DNA of 64,000 bases from Hyphomicrobiales bacterium (GCA_029245795.1 JAQWOP010000018.1:1-64000), one strand, 5' to 3'; positions 28,272-37,935 are shown, numbered from the stretch's first letter. Numbers and translations: made by a program. Notes: generated by a model not told the origin, from the letters alone.

Positions 28272-28907
28272 ATGAATAGTTATATTAAAGATCCCGACGA
28301 GATATATAAGAAGTCTTTTGAAATTATTTTTTCAGAGGTAAATCTTGATGGACTTGATGATTTGGAAAAGAAGTTGGTTACAAGGATTATTCACTCCTGT
28401 GGAGATACATCTATAATCGATGACATAGTAATATCAAAAAACGCTATTAATGCAGGTCTCAAAGCAATCGAGTCGGATTGTAAGGTTCTTGTAGATAGTA
28501 AAATGGTTCAGGCTGGAGTTATTAAAAAAAATATACCAACTAACAAAGTGGAGTGTTTCCTTGATAATAAGAATGCTTCAAAAATTGTGAAAGAATATAA
28601 GACAACCCGTTCGGCAGCTGCCATAGATCTTTGGAAAGAGTATTTAACAAGTTCTATCCTTATTATTGGCAATGCTCCAACTGCCCTATTTAGACTTATT
28701 GAACTTATTAAAGAAAATAATTTTAAACCAAGCTTAATTATTGCAACTCCGTTAGGTTTTGTTGGGGCAATTGAGTCTAAAGAGGAACTAATTAATTTAC
28801 ATAATTCTACAGGATTAAACATTATTACTCTTCGCGGTAGAAGAGGAGGAAGTGCTATGGCATGTGCTGCAATAAATGCAATTGGATTGATGAATAAAAA
28901 TGAATAA
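28272..28907 (+). CDS. cbiC: Precorrin-8X / cobalt-precorrin-8 methylmutase
   Basis: A 211-residue enzyme that moves a methyl group from C11 to C12 to give (cob)yrinic or hydrogenobyrinic acid. The catalytic histidine is H41 (RIIHSCGD). VDSKMVQAGV, IGNAPTALFRL and the C-terminal GRRGGSAMACAAINA are further family motifs. It lies 13 bases after cbiX and overlaps the next gene by 8 bases. CbiC and CobH names denote the same fold; the surrounding CbiX, CbiG and CbiD favour the cobalt-containing substrate. Confidence 0.95.
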   Translation: MNSYIKDPDEIYKKSFEIIFSEVNLDGLDDLEKKLVTRIIHSCGDTSIIDDIVISKNAINAGLKAIESDCKVLVDSKMVQAGVIKKNIPTNKVECFLDNKNASKIVKEYKTTRSAAAIDLWKEYLTSSILIIGNAPTALFRLIELIKENNFKPSLIIATPLGFVGAIESKEELINLHNSTGLNIITLRGRRGGSAMACAAINAIGLMNKNE

Positions 28908-30114
28908 AAAAATTAAATTAATTGGAATTGGTGATGATGGTTTTGATAGTTTGTCACAAAAAGTTCAATTATTAATATTGGATGCTGATATTATTATTGG
29001 AGGTATAAGGCACCTCTCACTTTTACCTGATTTGAAGGCTCAAAAAATATCTTGGTCAAAAAACCTAAGACAAGATATTGAAAAAATAAAAAAATATATA
29101 TCTAAGAATGTATGTATTTTAGCTTCCGGAGACCCACTTTTTTATGGGATTGGTAGATTACTATTAGAGTACTATCCTATTTCAAAAATTGAAGTTATAC
29201 CTAGTCCATCTTGTCTTTCCTTATGTTGCGCCAGGATTGGGCATAATATCAAAGATATTGAAGTGGTATCACTCCATGGAAGAGAGTTTGATAATATTAT
29301 CAAATATATCCAACCAAATAATAAGATATTTGTTATATCTCATGATAGAAATACTCCAAAAAAAATCATTAGCTTATTAAAGGAACTAAGATTTGAGAAT
29401 AGTACTCTCTATATCTTTGAAAATATAGGTGGTAAGGATGAATTTATTACCAAAAAGAAAGCAAACAAAATTATAGAGGAAGAATTTTCGGATTTAAATT
29501 CAATTTTAATAGAATGTATCCCTAATAAACATTCAATATATTATCAAAATTTTAGTGGTATATCTGATCATGAATATGAAAATGATGGGCAAATTACAAA
29601 AAGTGAAATACGTTCAATCACAATTTCTAAATTAGAACCGATGGAACAATCAATTCTTTGGGATATTGGTGGTGGATCAGGATCAGTTTCTATCGAATGG
29701 TCTAAAATACATAAAAATACAACCATTAGTATAGTGGAAGTGAACATAAATCGAATCAAATTTATTAAAAATAATATAAAGAAATTTGGTGTTAATAATA
29801 TATCAGTTCTGCATGCCTCGGTGCCTGAAATTTTATGTCAAATGGATAGGCCAAATAGAATTTTTATTGGTGGTGGTTTAGCGTCATCGGATGGTCTGCA
29901 AATCATTGAGGAGTCAATAGACAGCCTTTTGCCGAGTGGTATATTAGTTGCAAATGGAGTTACAACTGAGACAGAAATTTTACTGATAGACATGTATAAA
30001 AAGCATGGAGGAGAACTATTGAAGCACTCAACATCTAATATTAAAAAGATTGGTAATTTACACGCATGGGATCAAAAAATGCAAGTTACACAATGGAAAT
30101 ATATAAAGGAATGA
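28900..30114 (+). CDS. cobL: Bifunctional precorrin-6Y C5,15-methyltransferase/decarboxylase (CbiE-CbiT fusion)
   Basis: A 404-residue fusion. The CbiE tetrapyrrole methylase domain takes up about residues 1-215, with IGIGDDGFDSL and ASGDPLFYGIGRLL. The CbiT domain follows from about residue 225 with the SAM-binding WDIGGGSGSVSIEW and a later FIGGGLASSDGL. It methylates C5 and C15 and decarboxylates the C12 acetate. The gene overlaps cbiC by 8 bases and is separated from cobI by one base, so translation is coupled. Confidence 0.95.
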   Translation: MNKKIKLIGIGDDGFDSLSQKVQLLILDADIIIGGIRHLSLLPDLKAQKISWSKNLRQDIEKIKKYISKNVCILASGDPLFYGIGRLLLEYYPISKIEVIPSPSCLSLCCARIGHNIKDIEVVSLHGREFDNIIKYIQPNNKIFVISHDRNTPKKIISLLKELRFENSTLYIFENIGGKDEFITKKKANKIIEEEFSDLNSILIECIPNKHSIYYQNFSGISDHEYENDGQITKSEIRSITISKLEPMEQSILWDIGGGSGSVSIEWSKIHKNTTISIVEVNINRIKFIKNNIKKFGVNNISVLHASVPEILCQMDRPNRIFIGGGLASSDGLQIIEESIDSLLPSGILVANGVTTETEILLIDMYKKHGGELLKHSTSNIKKIGNLHAWDQKMQVTQWKYIKE

Positions 30115-30115
30115 T

Positions 30116-30808
30116 ATGACGGGAAAGGCATATGGAATAGGAGTTGGACCTGGAGATTCTAAACTACTCACAATAAGAGCGGTGGAGGTTATAAGAAATT
30201 TAGATGTAATATTTTATCCAAGTTTTGGATTGGTTAATATGGCTCTAAATATTGCAAAACCATATTTGACCAGTAGTACTATAAAATTAGAAATGAAGAT
30301 TCCCCTCTCTCCGCCACAAGATAAATTTGATGCCTATAAGATGTATTCAGATCAAATAATAAACTATCTTTTGAAAGATAAAGATGTAGGTGTTCTATGT
30401 GAAGGTGACCCGCTATTTTTTGGTTCATTTATTAATATCTGGCATAATATTAGGAATAATTATGAAGTAGAAATAGTCCCCGGGATTTCTTCTGTAATGT
30501 CATCCTTTAGCCAAACCGAAGAGTTTATGGGTATGGGGGATGATTCTATAAGCATAATCACGGCAAATATTCATAATGAATTAATTAGACAGAAAATCAG
30601 ATCGTCAGATACAACAATAATTATCAAAATTGGAAATAAATTTCAAAAAATTAAAGAAATATTATCATCAATGAAGTTACTAGATCATTCTATTTTTATT
30701 TCTAACATCTATAACGAGAAGCAATTTTTGAGTGTGATGAGTAAGATTAAAATTAATCCAAATGATTATTTTTCAATAATAATCGTAAAAAACAATAACG
30801 CTACTTAA
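30116..30808 (+). CDS. cobI: Precorrin-2 / cobalt-precorrin-2 C20-methyltransferase
   Basis: A 230-residue member of the tetrapyrrole methylase family. Visible motifs are GVGPGDSKLLTIRAVEVI at the start, VLCEGDPLFFGSF near residue 97 and VEIVPGISSVMSSF around 120. The GDPLFF form and the position between cbiET and cbiG-cobJ identify it as CobI/CbiL. It uses SAM to methylate C20 in the first corrin-specific step. Genes on both sides are contiguous within one base. Confidence 0.94.
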   Translation: MTGKAYGIGVGPGDSKLLTIRAVEVIRNLDVIFYPSFGLVNMALNIAKPYLTSSTIKLEMKIPLSPPQDKFDAYKMYSDQIINYLLKDKDVGVLCEGDPLFFGSFINIWHNIRNNYEVEIVPGISSVMSSFSQTEEFMGMGDDSISIITANIHNELIRQKIRSSDTTIIIKIGNKFQKIKEILSSMKLLDHSIFISNIYNEKQFLSVMSKIKINPNDYFSIIIVKNNNAT

Positions 30809-32596
30809 ATGAATCCAATATCTACAGTCGTAATAATAGTCTCTAAGGCAAATATAGAACTTGCTAAGTCTATATCAGAAAAAATGCCAAATACAGAGGT
30901 TCATGCACTCAATATAAAGGAAAAAGGTGTTAATGTAACATTTTCAAAATTATCTGAACATATTGGTTTATTGCAGAAAAATAAATGCCATATAATTGCT
31001 ATATGCTCGATTGGAATTATTGTTAGATCTCTAAGGGGGAATTTTTTGCAAAAAAAAAATGGATCTCCAATTGTTGTTTTATCTCCAGATGGGAAGTTTT
31101 CTATTCCAATCTTAGATGCTCATACAGGTGGGAATGAACTTGCAAAAGATTTATCTAGAATTATTAATTGTAAACCTATTATTACAACTCTTAGCGAAGC
31201 AAAATTAGATATAGCCTTAGATAGTCCTCCGCGAGGGTATATTTTGAATCCAGAATGTAATTACAAGGAATTTATTTCGAGTTTGTTGCAAGTGGGATCA
31301 GTTAGTAAGTTACCGAATTTAGCTTGGTTTAAAAAATCAAAAATAAGACTATCAGGAGAATCAAATTTAAAAATTGAGAGCTCAATATATGTAAAATCAT
31401 TCAACAAAAATTTAACCTTGCAATACCATCCTCAAAAATTAGTTATAGGCATTGGAACAATATCTGGTATTAGCTTTAATAAATTAGATAAATTTATAAA
31501 GCGCGTAATGAAGGAAAATAATTTATCTATTCATTCTATTGGAGCATTTGCAACAATTGAACTTAAAAGAAATGAATATGCAATAAATCAAGTTGTAGAA
31601 AGATATAAGAAACCAATAATATATTTCAATAGTAATGATTTAGAGAGTGTGTGTGATAAAATATCATCACCATCAGAATATGTATACGAAACTGTTGGGG
31701 CGCATGGTGTAGCAGAGGCTGCGGCTTTATTAGCAGCAGGAAAAGATTCAAAACTAATTGTTAAAAAACAAAAGATTACAGAAGCAACCTGTTCTGTAGC
31801 ATATAGCCCGAAGATAAAAGATTATTCCTCTTCAAAGGGAAATGGAGTTTTATCTATTATAGGTCTTGGTCCGGGAGATGAGGGTTGGAGGACATTTGAA
31901 GTTCAGAATATATTAAAAAATGCTACTCATTTAGTTGGTTTTTCTGGTTATCTAAATCAAATTAAGAAAGAAAAAAATAAGAAATATTTTCCGTATGAAA
32001 TAGGAGAAGAGGAGGATAGGGCAAAAAAAGCTATTGAGCTTGCAAAAGACGGTAGAAGTGTTGCTTTAGTTTGTTCTGGGGATCCAGGAATCTATGCAAT
32101 GGGTTCAGTAGTGTATGAACTTATTGACAAAGGTGGAGCAGAACTTAAGAATATAAATGTAAATATTTCTCCAGGAATTTCAGCTTTTCAAGCGGCCTCA
32201 TCAAGAGTTGGTGCTCCCTTTGGCAATGATTTTTGTATAATCTCATTATCAAATTTATTAACGCCTGAGAAGGTTATAATGAATAGATTAGATTCAGCTT
32301 TAAAAGCAGATTTTGTTATTGGTATTTACAATCCATCATCAATAAAAAGAAAAAATTTCTTTAATATAGCATTAGATAAAATCAAAATGGTCAGATCGCA
32401 AGATACTCCTATAGTAATTGCAAAAGATGTTGGAAGAAAAAATGAAAAAATTGATTGCGTAAGATTAAGAGATATTGATTCAAATAAAATTGATATGTTT
32501 ACAATGTTAATAGTTGGATCTCGTTCAACCAAAGTATATCAAAAAGATGATTTTACAAAAAGAATGTACACCCCGAGAGGGTATAATCTTAATTAA
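30809..32596 (+). CDS. cobJ: CbiG-CobJ fusion: cobalt-precorrin-5A hydrolase plus precorrin-3B C17-methyltransferase
   Basis: A 595-residue fusion. The N-terminal third is CbiG-N (with CSIGIIVRSL and LDAHTGGNELA). A CbiG-C domain follows around residues 215-330 (IGIGTISGISF, VGAHGVAEAAALLAAG). The tetrapyrrole methylase CobJ/CbiH begins near residue 345 with IIGLGPGDEGWRT, then VCSGDPGIYAMGS and SPGISAFQAASSRVGAPFG. The methylase contracts the ring by C17 methylation, and CbiG opens the resulting lactone releasing acetaldehyde in the cobalt-first route. The fusion joins consecutive steps. It directly abuts cobI with no spacer. Confidence 0.94.
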   Translation: MNPISTVVIIVSKANIELAKSISEKMPNTEVHALNIKEKGVNVTFSKLSEHIGLLQKNKCHIIAICSIGIIVRSLRGNFLQKKNGSPIVVLSPDGKFSIPILDAHTGGNELAKDLSRIINCKPIITTLSEAKLDIALDSPPRGYILNPECNYKEFISSLLQVGSVSKLPNLAWFKKSKIRLSGESNLKIESSIYVKSFNKNLTLQYHPQKLVIGIGTISGISFNKLDKFIKRVMKENNLSIHSIGAFATIELKRNEYAINQVVERYKKPIIYFNSNDLESVCDKISSPSEYVYETVGAHGVAEAAALLAAGKDSKLIVKKQKITEATCSVAYSPKIKDYSSSKGNGVLSIIGLGPGDEGWRTFEVQNILKNATHLVGFSGYLNQIKKEKNKKYFPYEIGEEEDRAKKAIELAKDGRSVALVCSGDPGIYAMGSVVYELIDKGGAELKNINVNISPGISAFQAASSRVGAPFGNDFCIISLSNLLTPEKVIMNRLDSALKADFVIGIYNPSSIKRKNFFNIALDKIKMVRSQDTPIVIAKDVGRKNEKIDCVRLRDIDSNKIDMFTMLIVGSRSTKVYQKDDFTKRMYTPRGYNLN

Positions 32597-32614
32597 CAAA
32601 GGGATATTAATTAT

Positions 32615-33370
32615 ATGAAAGTTTATTTTATTGGTGCGGGTCCCGGAGACCCAGAACTATTAACTTTAAAGGCCCATAAGATAATAAGTAAAATAGATTT
32701 ATGTCTTTATGCGGGCTCACTTGTTCCAAGAGAAATATTGTCAGTTGCTCCCAAAAAAGCAACTTTAGTTGATACATCCAATCTAAATTTAATAGAAATT
32801 CAAGATTATATAATAAAGGCAAAAGAAAAAGATTTTAATGTTGCAAGGATACATTCAGGAGATGTGAGTGTATATGGAGCTCTTTCTGAACAAATGAATA
32901 TGCTTGATCAATTAAACATTGAATATGAAATTATACCAGGTATTCCAGCCTACGTCGAAGCGGCGGCATTATTAAAAACAGAGTTAACCAGTCCAGGTCA
33001 AGTCCAGAGTGTTATTCTGACACGGACATCTTTTAGTTCAACACCAATGCCAGAGGGTGAAGACTTGGTTACTTTTGCAAAGACTGGAGCCACATTAGTT
33101 ATACATTTGTCAATACGAAGGATGAAGCATATTACAAGAGAGCTATCTCCCGTTATTGGAGGGGACGCAATAGTTGCGGTTCTATATCGTATTGGTTGGC
33201 CTGATCAGTTAGTTATAGTTGATCGTTTAGATAATATTGCAATCAAAGTTCGAGAAAATAAAATAACAAGGACGGCATTAATAATTACTGGGAAAAACTT
33301 CAAGAAAAAATCACAAATCAATAGCGTTCTTTATGATTCTCACCATAATCACTTATTCCGCCCTAAATAG
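32615..33370 (+). CDS. cobM: Precorrin-4 / cobalt-precorrin-4 C11-methyltransferase
   Basis: A 251-residue tetrapyrrole methylase. Motifs are FIGAGPGDPELLTLKA, CLYAGSLVP, ARIHSGDVSVYGALSEQ (the HSGD form is specific to CobM/CbiF) and YEIIPGIPAYVEAAA. It methylates C11. Its last 22 bases overlap the end of cobK, which reads in the other direction, so the two transcripts have complementary 3' ends. Confidence 0.95.
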   Translation: MKVYFIGAGPGDPELLTLKAHKIISKIDLCLYAGSLVPREILSVAPKKATLVDTSNLNLIEIQDYIIKAKEKDFNVARIHSGDVSVYGALSEQMNMLDQLNIEYEIIPGIPAYVEAAALLKTELTSPGQVQSVILTRTSFSSTPMPEGEDLVTFAKTGATLVIHLSIRRMKHITRELSPVIGGDAIVAVLYRIGWPDQLVIVDRLDNIAIKVRENKITRTALIITGKNFKKKSQINSVLYDSHHNHLFRPK

Positions 33371-34098
33371 TTGACGGTATTTTTTATTATTTCATCAATA
33401 TGAATATTTTTTCCTAATATACTTTCTTTTTCTCTATCTATCATAATAATTTCTATTCCTAATATTTTAGCGGCTTGAATTTTCGCATATGTCTCTTTAC
33501 TCCCACTATTTCGGGATACAATATGTGTTATATTATTTCCTTTTAGGAGAATTAGTTCTTGTGATACTTGAAAGGGACCTCTTCCAGTAATATATTTTCT
33601 ATTTCCCGTTCTACAATTATTATATTGATCTATTGTTCTTATCATTATCCACTGTTTGCAATCATAAAATATAGGTAGATATTTCTTTCCTATTGTTAAA
33701 AATATCCTAGATTCTCTTGGAAGAGCATCTAATATATATTTGGAATCTGAAAAACTCTTAACACGCAACCAATTATCAGAATAAGTTTGCTTCCAAGCGG
33801 ATCTATTCAACTTAATTAATTTTATATCTAATTGTTTTGACGCAATAAGAGCATTATTAGAAATTTGTATTGAGTAAGGGTGGGATGCATCAATAATTAT
33901 TTTTATTGAGTTCTTTATTAAATAGTCTTTTAAACCTTCGACCCCTCCAAATCCGCCAACCCTAGTTTCATAATAAACTTCTTTAGGTTTTAATGTATTC
34001 CCTTGGAGAGATAAGATTGGCAGAAAACTTTTCTTTTCTATTAAGGATGCTATCTTAAAGCCTTCAGCTGTGCCCCCAATTATTAATATCTTATGCAT
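33349..34098 (-). CDS. cobK: Precorrin-6A / cobalt-precorrin-6A reductase
   Basis: A 249-residue NADPH-dependent reductase. It opens with ILIIGGTAEGFKIA and has IIIDASHPYSIQISNNA, the TGRGPFQVSQE segment and VSRNSGSKETYAKIQAA, all CobK/CbiJ signatures. It reduces the C18-C19 double bond. It overlaps cbiD by 8 bases (same direction, downstream of it) and overlaps cobM by 22 bases tail to tail. Together with cbiD it forms a two-gene reverse block within the otherwise plus-strand cluster. Confidence 0.93.
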   Translation of the reverse strand: MHKILIIGGTAEGFKIASLIEKKSFLPILSLQGNTLKPKEVYYETRVGGFGGVEGLKDYLIKNSIKIIIDASHPYSIQISNNALIASKQLDIKLIKLNRSAWKQTYSDNWLRVKSFSDSKYILDALPRESRIFLTIGKKYLPIFYDCKQWIMIRTIDQYNNCRTGNRKYITGRGPFQVSQELILLKGNNITHIVSRNSGSKETYAKIQAAKILGIEIIMIDREKESILGKNIHIDEIIKNTVNYLGRNK

Positions 34099-35179
34099 AT
34101 TTTATATCAGTGTTAGCTAGGATTTCTTCTTTTCTATCAACAATCAAAACATCTACTCCAATATTAGTCTTTTTAAGAACATCTAAAATTTTACTTTGTG
34201 CATTGTTTGCAATATCTATCGATAAGTCGTATTTTGAATTACCCAATATTTCAAGACACTGATTTGCAGTTGTTATTTTTTTTATATTTCCAAACTTTTT
34301 CTTATCAATATTCAATAATTTAATTTGATTTATTAGACTATATAAATCTACCTGGCTTCTACTTGAATGTAAGTCCATTGCGCCTTGTGATAATTTAATT
34401 ATTTTAGCAAATCCTCCTGCTATTGTAAGTCTTGGAATAGTATTTCTTTTTAAATATTTTAATAATCCTCCAACAAAATCACCCATATCAATCATAGCTT
34501 GGTCTTCAAGCGAGTAATAAAATTGTGTTGTTTTTTCGGATACAGAACCTGTGCATGCCGCAATATGATCTATGTTTGTTTTTTTTGCAACATCTACTCC
34601 ACGATGGATGGAGTGAATCCAAGCTGAGCATGAGAATGGAATAACGATTCCTGTTGTTCCAAGAATTGATATACCATTTTTTATACCCAATCTTCCATTC
34701 CACGTTTTTTTTGCAATTTCTTCTCCCTCTGGAACTTCTATAGTAATATTTATATTTAGACTTTCGTTATTATTTAGGGAAATTTCTTCGAGTGTATTTT
34801 CTATCATTTTCCTTGGGCCTGGATTAATTGCTGGTTCTCCAACATTTATTGGAAGTCCTGGAAGTGTAACTGTGCCCACTCCATTACCGGCAATAAATTT
34901 TATTCCCTCATTATCCTTCCGCCTTTCAATTCTTGAAATTACCATAATTCCATTAGTAACATCTGGATCATCCCCAGCATCCTTAATGATACCAGCACTG
35001 ACTGATTGATGATTGATATCTTGATATGCTATAGTAAAATTTGGAGTTTGGCCATTTGGTAGCTTGATAGTAATTTGATCAGGACATATTCCTGTTAAAA
35101 GGCCTATATAAGCAGCTTTTGATGCGGCTGTTGCGCAAGCACCTGTTGTCCAACCTCTTCGTAATTTTTTTTTTAACAT
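34091..35179 (-). CDS. cbiD: Cobalt-precorrin-5B C1-methyltransferase
   Basis: A 362-residue CbiD. The hallmark RRGWTTGACATAASKAA opens the protein, and VGTVTLPGLP, GEPAINPGPRKMI and ILGTTGIVIPFS follow. CbiD methylates C1 in the anaerobic-type pathway; the aerobic route uses CobF, which is not in this cluster. It starts 28 bases from the oppositely directed cobA start, which leaves little room for two promoters. It is co-transcribed with cobK. Confidence 0.95.
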   Translation of the reverse strand: MLKKKLRRGWTTGACATAASKAAYIGLLTGICPDQITIKLPNGQTPNFTIAYQDINHQSVSAGIIKDAGDDPDVTNGIMVISRIERRKDNEGIKFIAGNGVGTVTLPGLPINVGEPAINPGPRKMIENTLEEISLNNNESLNINITIEVPEGEEIAKKTWNGRLGIKNGISILGTTGIVIPFSCSAWIHSIHRGVDVAKKTNIDHIAACTGSVSEKTTQFYYSLEDQAMIDMGDFVGGLLKYLKRNTIPRLTIAGGFAKIIKLSQGAMDLHSSRSQVDLYSLINQIKLLNIDKKKFGNIKKITTANQCLEILGNSKYDLSIDIANNAQSKILDVLKKTNIGVDVLIVDRKEEILANTDIKYA

Positions 35180-35207
35180 ATAACAATAATAAATTTAAAA
35201 TTTATAA

Positions 35208-36002
35208 ATGCAAATATTCGATAAACTTAATTTACCTGAATTTAAAGAAGGAGAGGTTTGGCTTGTTGGTGCAGGGCCCGGTGACCCTAGATTATTAACA
35301 GTATTTGCTATATATGCTCTTTCAAAGGCAAATGTGGTTATCTATGATGCTCTAGTTTCAGATGAAATATTAGCTTTGACAGATACAGATGCAATACTTG
35401 TGTATGCTGGGAAAAGAGGAGGAAAACCATCTCATTCGCAAAAGAATATATCTGAATTAGTGATTAAATATGCCAAAGAAGGATATAAAGTCCTAAGATT
35501 AAAGGGAGGAGACCCTTTTATATTTGCAAGAGGGGCCGAAGAATCATTTACCTTAAATGAGAATAAAATTTCATATAGAGTCATACCAGGAATTACCTCA
35601 TCAATTGGTGGTATGGCAGCAGCATCAATCCCAGCGACTTCTAGGAATACTAATTCTTCTATTTTATTCCTGACGGGGCATAATTCAAATGGAGAAATAC
35701 CTGACGACATAGATTGGTCAGCAGTTTCAAGGATACCAGTCGTTATAATGTATATGGCTGTAAAACACCTTCCAGTTATAATTAAGAAGCTTATTTCAGA
35801 GGGAAGAAAAGAAAATGAACCAATCGCAATAATTCAAGATGCGACACTGATAACTCAAAAAGTATTAGAATCAAACTTGGGTAATATAAATAATGATATA
35901 CAAGTAAATAATATACGGGCTCCATCAATTGTAGTTTTAGGGCCAGTTGTTGATTTACGATCAAAATTAATTGAGAATGTAATAAAAGATGCAATCACTT
36001 AG
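35208..36002 (+). CDS. cobA: Uroporphyrinogen-III C-methyltransferase (SUMT)
   Basis: A 264-residue single-domain SAM-dependent enzyme that methylates uroporphyrinogen III at C2 and C7 to give precorrin-2, the branch to sirohaem and B12. Motifs are LVGAGPGDPRLLT, VIYDALVS, GKRGGKPSHSQ, LKGGDPFIFARGAEE and VIPGITSSIGG. The dehydrogenase/ferrochelatase domains of CysG are absent. It overlaps the start of cobB by 14 bases. Confidence 0.96.
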   Translation: MQIFDKLNLPEFKEGEVWLVGAGPGDPRLLTVFAIYALSKANVVIYDALVSDEILALTDTDAILVYAGKRGGKPSHSQKNISELVIKYAKEGYKVLRLKGGDPFIFARGAEESFTLNENKISYRVIPGITSSIGGMAAASIPATSRNTNSSILFLTGHNSNGEIPDDIDWSAVSRIPVVIMYMAVKHLPVIIKKLISEGRKENEPIAIIQDATLITQKVLESNLGNINNDIQVNNIRAPSIVVLGPVVDLRSKLIENVIKDAIT

Positions 36003-37299
36003 CTTATGTATATCTTCCGCTATGACTGGAAGCGGAAAAACTATTTTTACTTCTGCGCTGATAAATTTATTAATGAATAGAGGTTATTCAGTATCTTCTG
36101 GGAAAGTTGGCCCTGATTATATCGACCCTACATATACAAGATCTCTAACAAATCAAAATGTTTTTAACTATGACACATGGGCTATGCATAAAAATACCAT
36201 AGATAATTTATTAATAGAGTCCTTAAGGGGAGTTGACATTCAAATAATTGAAGGGGTTATGGGATTATTTGATGGGACAAGTAATCAGGAATCTTCTACA
36301 GCAAATTTTGTAAAGAAATATAATATTCCTGTCCTATTAATTATTGATGCGACTTCGCAATCTCAGACTCTTGCCGCAATTTGTAAAGGGCTTATTGAAT
36401 ATGATCCAGATGTTAATATAATAGGGGTTGTTTTGAATAAAATTTCAAGCGAAAGGCATTTCTCGCTTATAGATGAGGAGCTAAAGAAAAATAACATAAA
36501 TGTTATTGGGTATTTGCCATTAAATCAGGATTTAATATTCCCGAGGCGTCATCTTGGGTTGCATCTTGCTAACCAAATTGATGAATATAAGGCTCTTATA
36601 AACAAAGCAACATCAGTTATTTTTGATAATATCCAAATTGACCAAATATTATCTCTAGCAAAGCCTCTAGAAAAAATAATTCCAAATAAAATTAATCAAT
36701 CACCAATAAATCTAGGTCAAAGAATTGCAATTGCAAAGGATGAGGCCTTCTCATTTATTTATGATCATACTCTTTATCAATGGCAGAATGAAGGGAGAGA
36801 GTTGAGTTTATTTTCGCCTTTAAGAAATGAGTCGCCAAAAAAAAATTGTACAGGAATATTTTTGCCAGGAGGTTATCCAGAATTATACTGTGAAAAATTA
36901 TCAAATAATAAAATATTCATAGGATCTATGAAGGATGCTCAAAGAGATAAAAAAACTATATATGGAGAATGCGGTGGTTATATGGTTATGGGCGAATCTA
37001 TAATAAATGAAAAAAATGAAGAATTCAAAATGCTAGGTTTCTTAGATCTGATTACTAGTTTTCATAAACGAAAATTAAGCCTTGGCTACAGAAAAGTGAT
37101 ATCTAATAACAAATGTGAGTATTTAAATGAAAATTTAGTTTATACAGGTCATGAATATCACTATTCAACGATTATAAAAGAAGAAGGTAATTCTCTTTTT
37201 GAAGCCCTAGTCGAAAATGGGGGAGCTTCTAAATATGGTTTAATAAAAGGAAATATTTTAGGATCTTTCATTCATCTTATAGATAAATATAAAAAATAA
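35989..37299 (+). CDS. cobB: Cobyrinate/hydrogenobyrinate a,c-diamide synthase
   Basis: A 436-residue CobB/CbiA. The N-terminal dethiobiotin-synthetase-like domain has the P-loop SAMTGSGKT and KVGPDYIDP; VMGLFDG lies near residue 90. The C-terminal glutamine amidotransferase domain has the triad-like cysteine in GECGGYMVMG (about C328) and the histidine region GHEYHYS. It amidates the a and c side chains of (cob)yrinic acid using ATP and glutamine. It is the last corrin gene of the cluster. The later genes (cobQ, cobD, cobP, cobS and others) are not in the window. Confidence 0.94.
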   Translation: MQSLSLCISSAMTGSGKTIFTSALINLLMNRGYSVSSGKVGPDYIDPTYTRSLTNQNVFNYDTWAMHKNTIDNLLIESLRGVDIQIIEGVMGLFDGTSNQESSTANFVKKYNIPVLLIIDATSQSQTLAAICKGLIEYDPDVNIIGVVLNKISSERHFSLIDEELKKNNINVIGYLPLNQDLIFPRRHLGLHLANQIDEYKALINKATSVIFDNIQIDQILSLAKPLEKIIPNKINQSPINLGQRIAIAKDEAFSFIYDHTLYQWQNEGRELSLFSPLRNESPKKNCTGIFLPGGYPELYCEKLSNNKIFIGSMKDAQRDKKTIYGECGGYMVMGESIINEKNEEFKMLGFLDLITSFHKRKLSLGYRKVISNNKCEYLNENLVYTGHEYHYSTIIKEEGNSLFEALVENGGASKYGLIKGNILGSFIHLIDKYKK

Positions 37300-37314
37300 T
37301 CATGGAGAAAATAA

Positions 37315-37848
37315 ATGATATACGAATACCAAAGTAAAAGACCTATAATTCATAGTAATTGTTGGGTGGCATCAAATGCTGTTGTTATTGGCAATGTAGT
37401 TTTAGAAGAAGAAACAAGTATTTGGTGGAATGCTGTCCTCAGAGGCGATAACGAGCAGATATTTGTTGGTAAGGGTTCAAATATTCAAGATGGATCAGTT
37501 GTTCATACAGATCCTGGTTATGGGCTTATTATTGGAGAAAATGTAACTATTGGCCACATGGCGATGATCCATGGATGTACAATAGGAGATGGATCATTAA
37601 TTGGGATTGGGGCAATAATTTTAAATGGTGCTAAAATTGGGAAGGGCTGTCTTATTGGTGCAAATTCTTTCATTCCTGAAAAGAAAGAAATACCGGATAA
37701 CTCAATTGTATTAGGTGCCCCTGGCCAAGTCATAGGGGAAGTTCAAGATAAACATAAAGCCATGATGGAAAGAGCTCAAAACAGTTATATTAGGCGATCT
37801 TATCTTTATAAGTCAGAGCTAGTGGATATTACAGAAGAAATATCATAA
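37315..37848 (+). CDS. Gamma-carbonic anhydrase family hexapeptide-repeat protein
   Basis: A 177-residue left-handed beta-helix protein with isoleucine-rich hexapeptide turns through the middle. Histidines in SVVHTD, TIGHMAMIHG match the three zinc-ligand positions of gamma-carbonic anhydrases. Family members include PaaY/YrdA-like proteins whose carbonic anhydrase activity varies. GGAGAA precedes the ATG. It follows cobB by 15 bases but is not a known cobalamin gene. The mitochondrial-type gamma-CA of complex I is a relative. Confidence 0.92.
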   Translation: MIYEYQSKRPIIHSNCWVASNAVVIGNVVLEEETSIWWNAVLRGDNEQIFVGKGSNIQDGSVVHTDPGYGLIIGENVTIGHMAMIHGCTIGDGSLIGIGAIILNGAKIGKGCLIGANSFIPEKKEIPDNSIVLGAPGQVIGEVQDKHKAMMERAQNSYIRRSYLYKSELVDITEEIS

Positions 37849-37935
37849 TATTATTATGGATTGAATTTTATTGAATTTTATTATACAAATAATATATTGA
37901 TCAATGGATATAATCTAACAAAAAAGGAGATAGGC

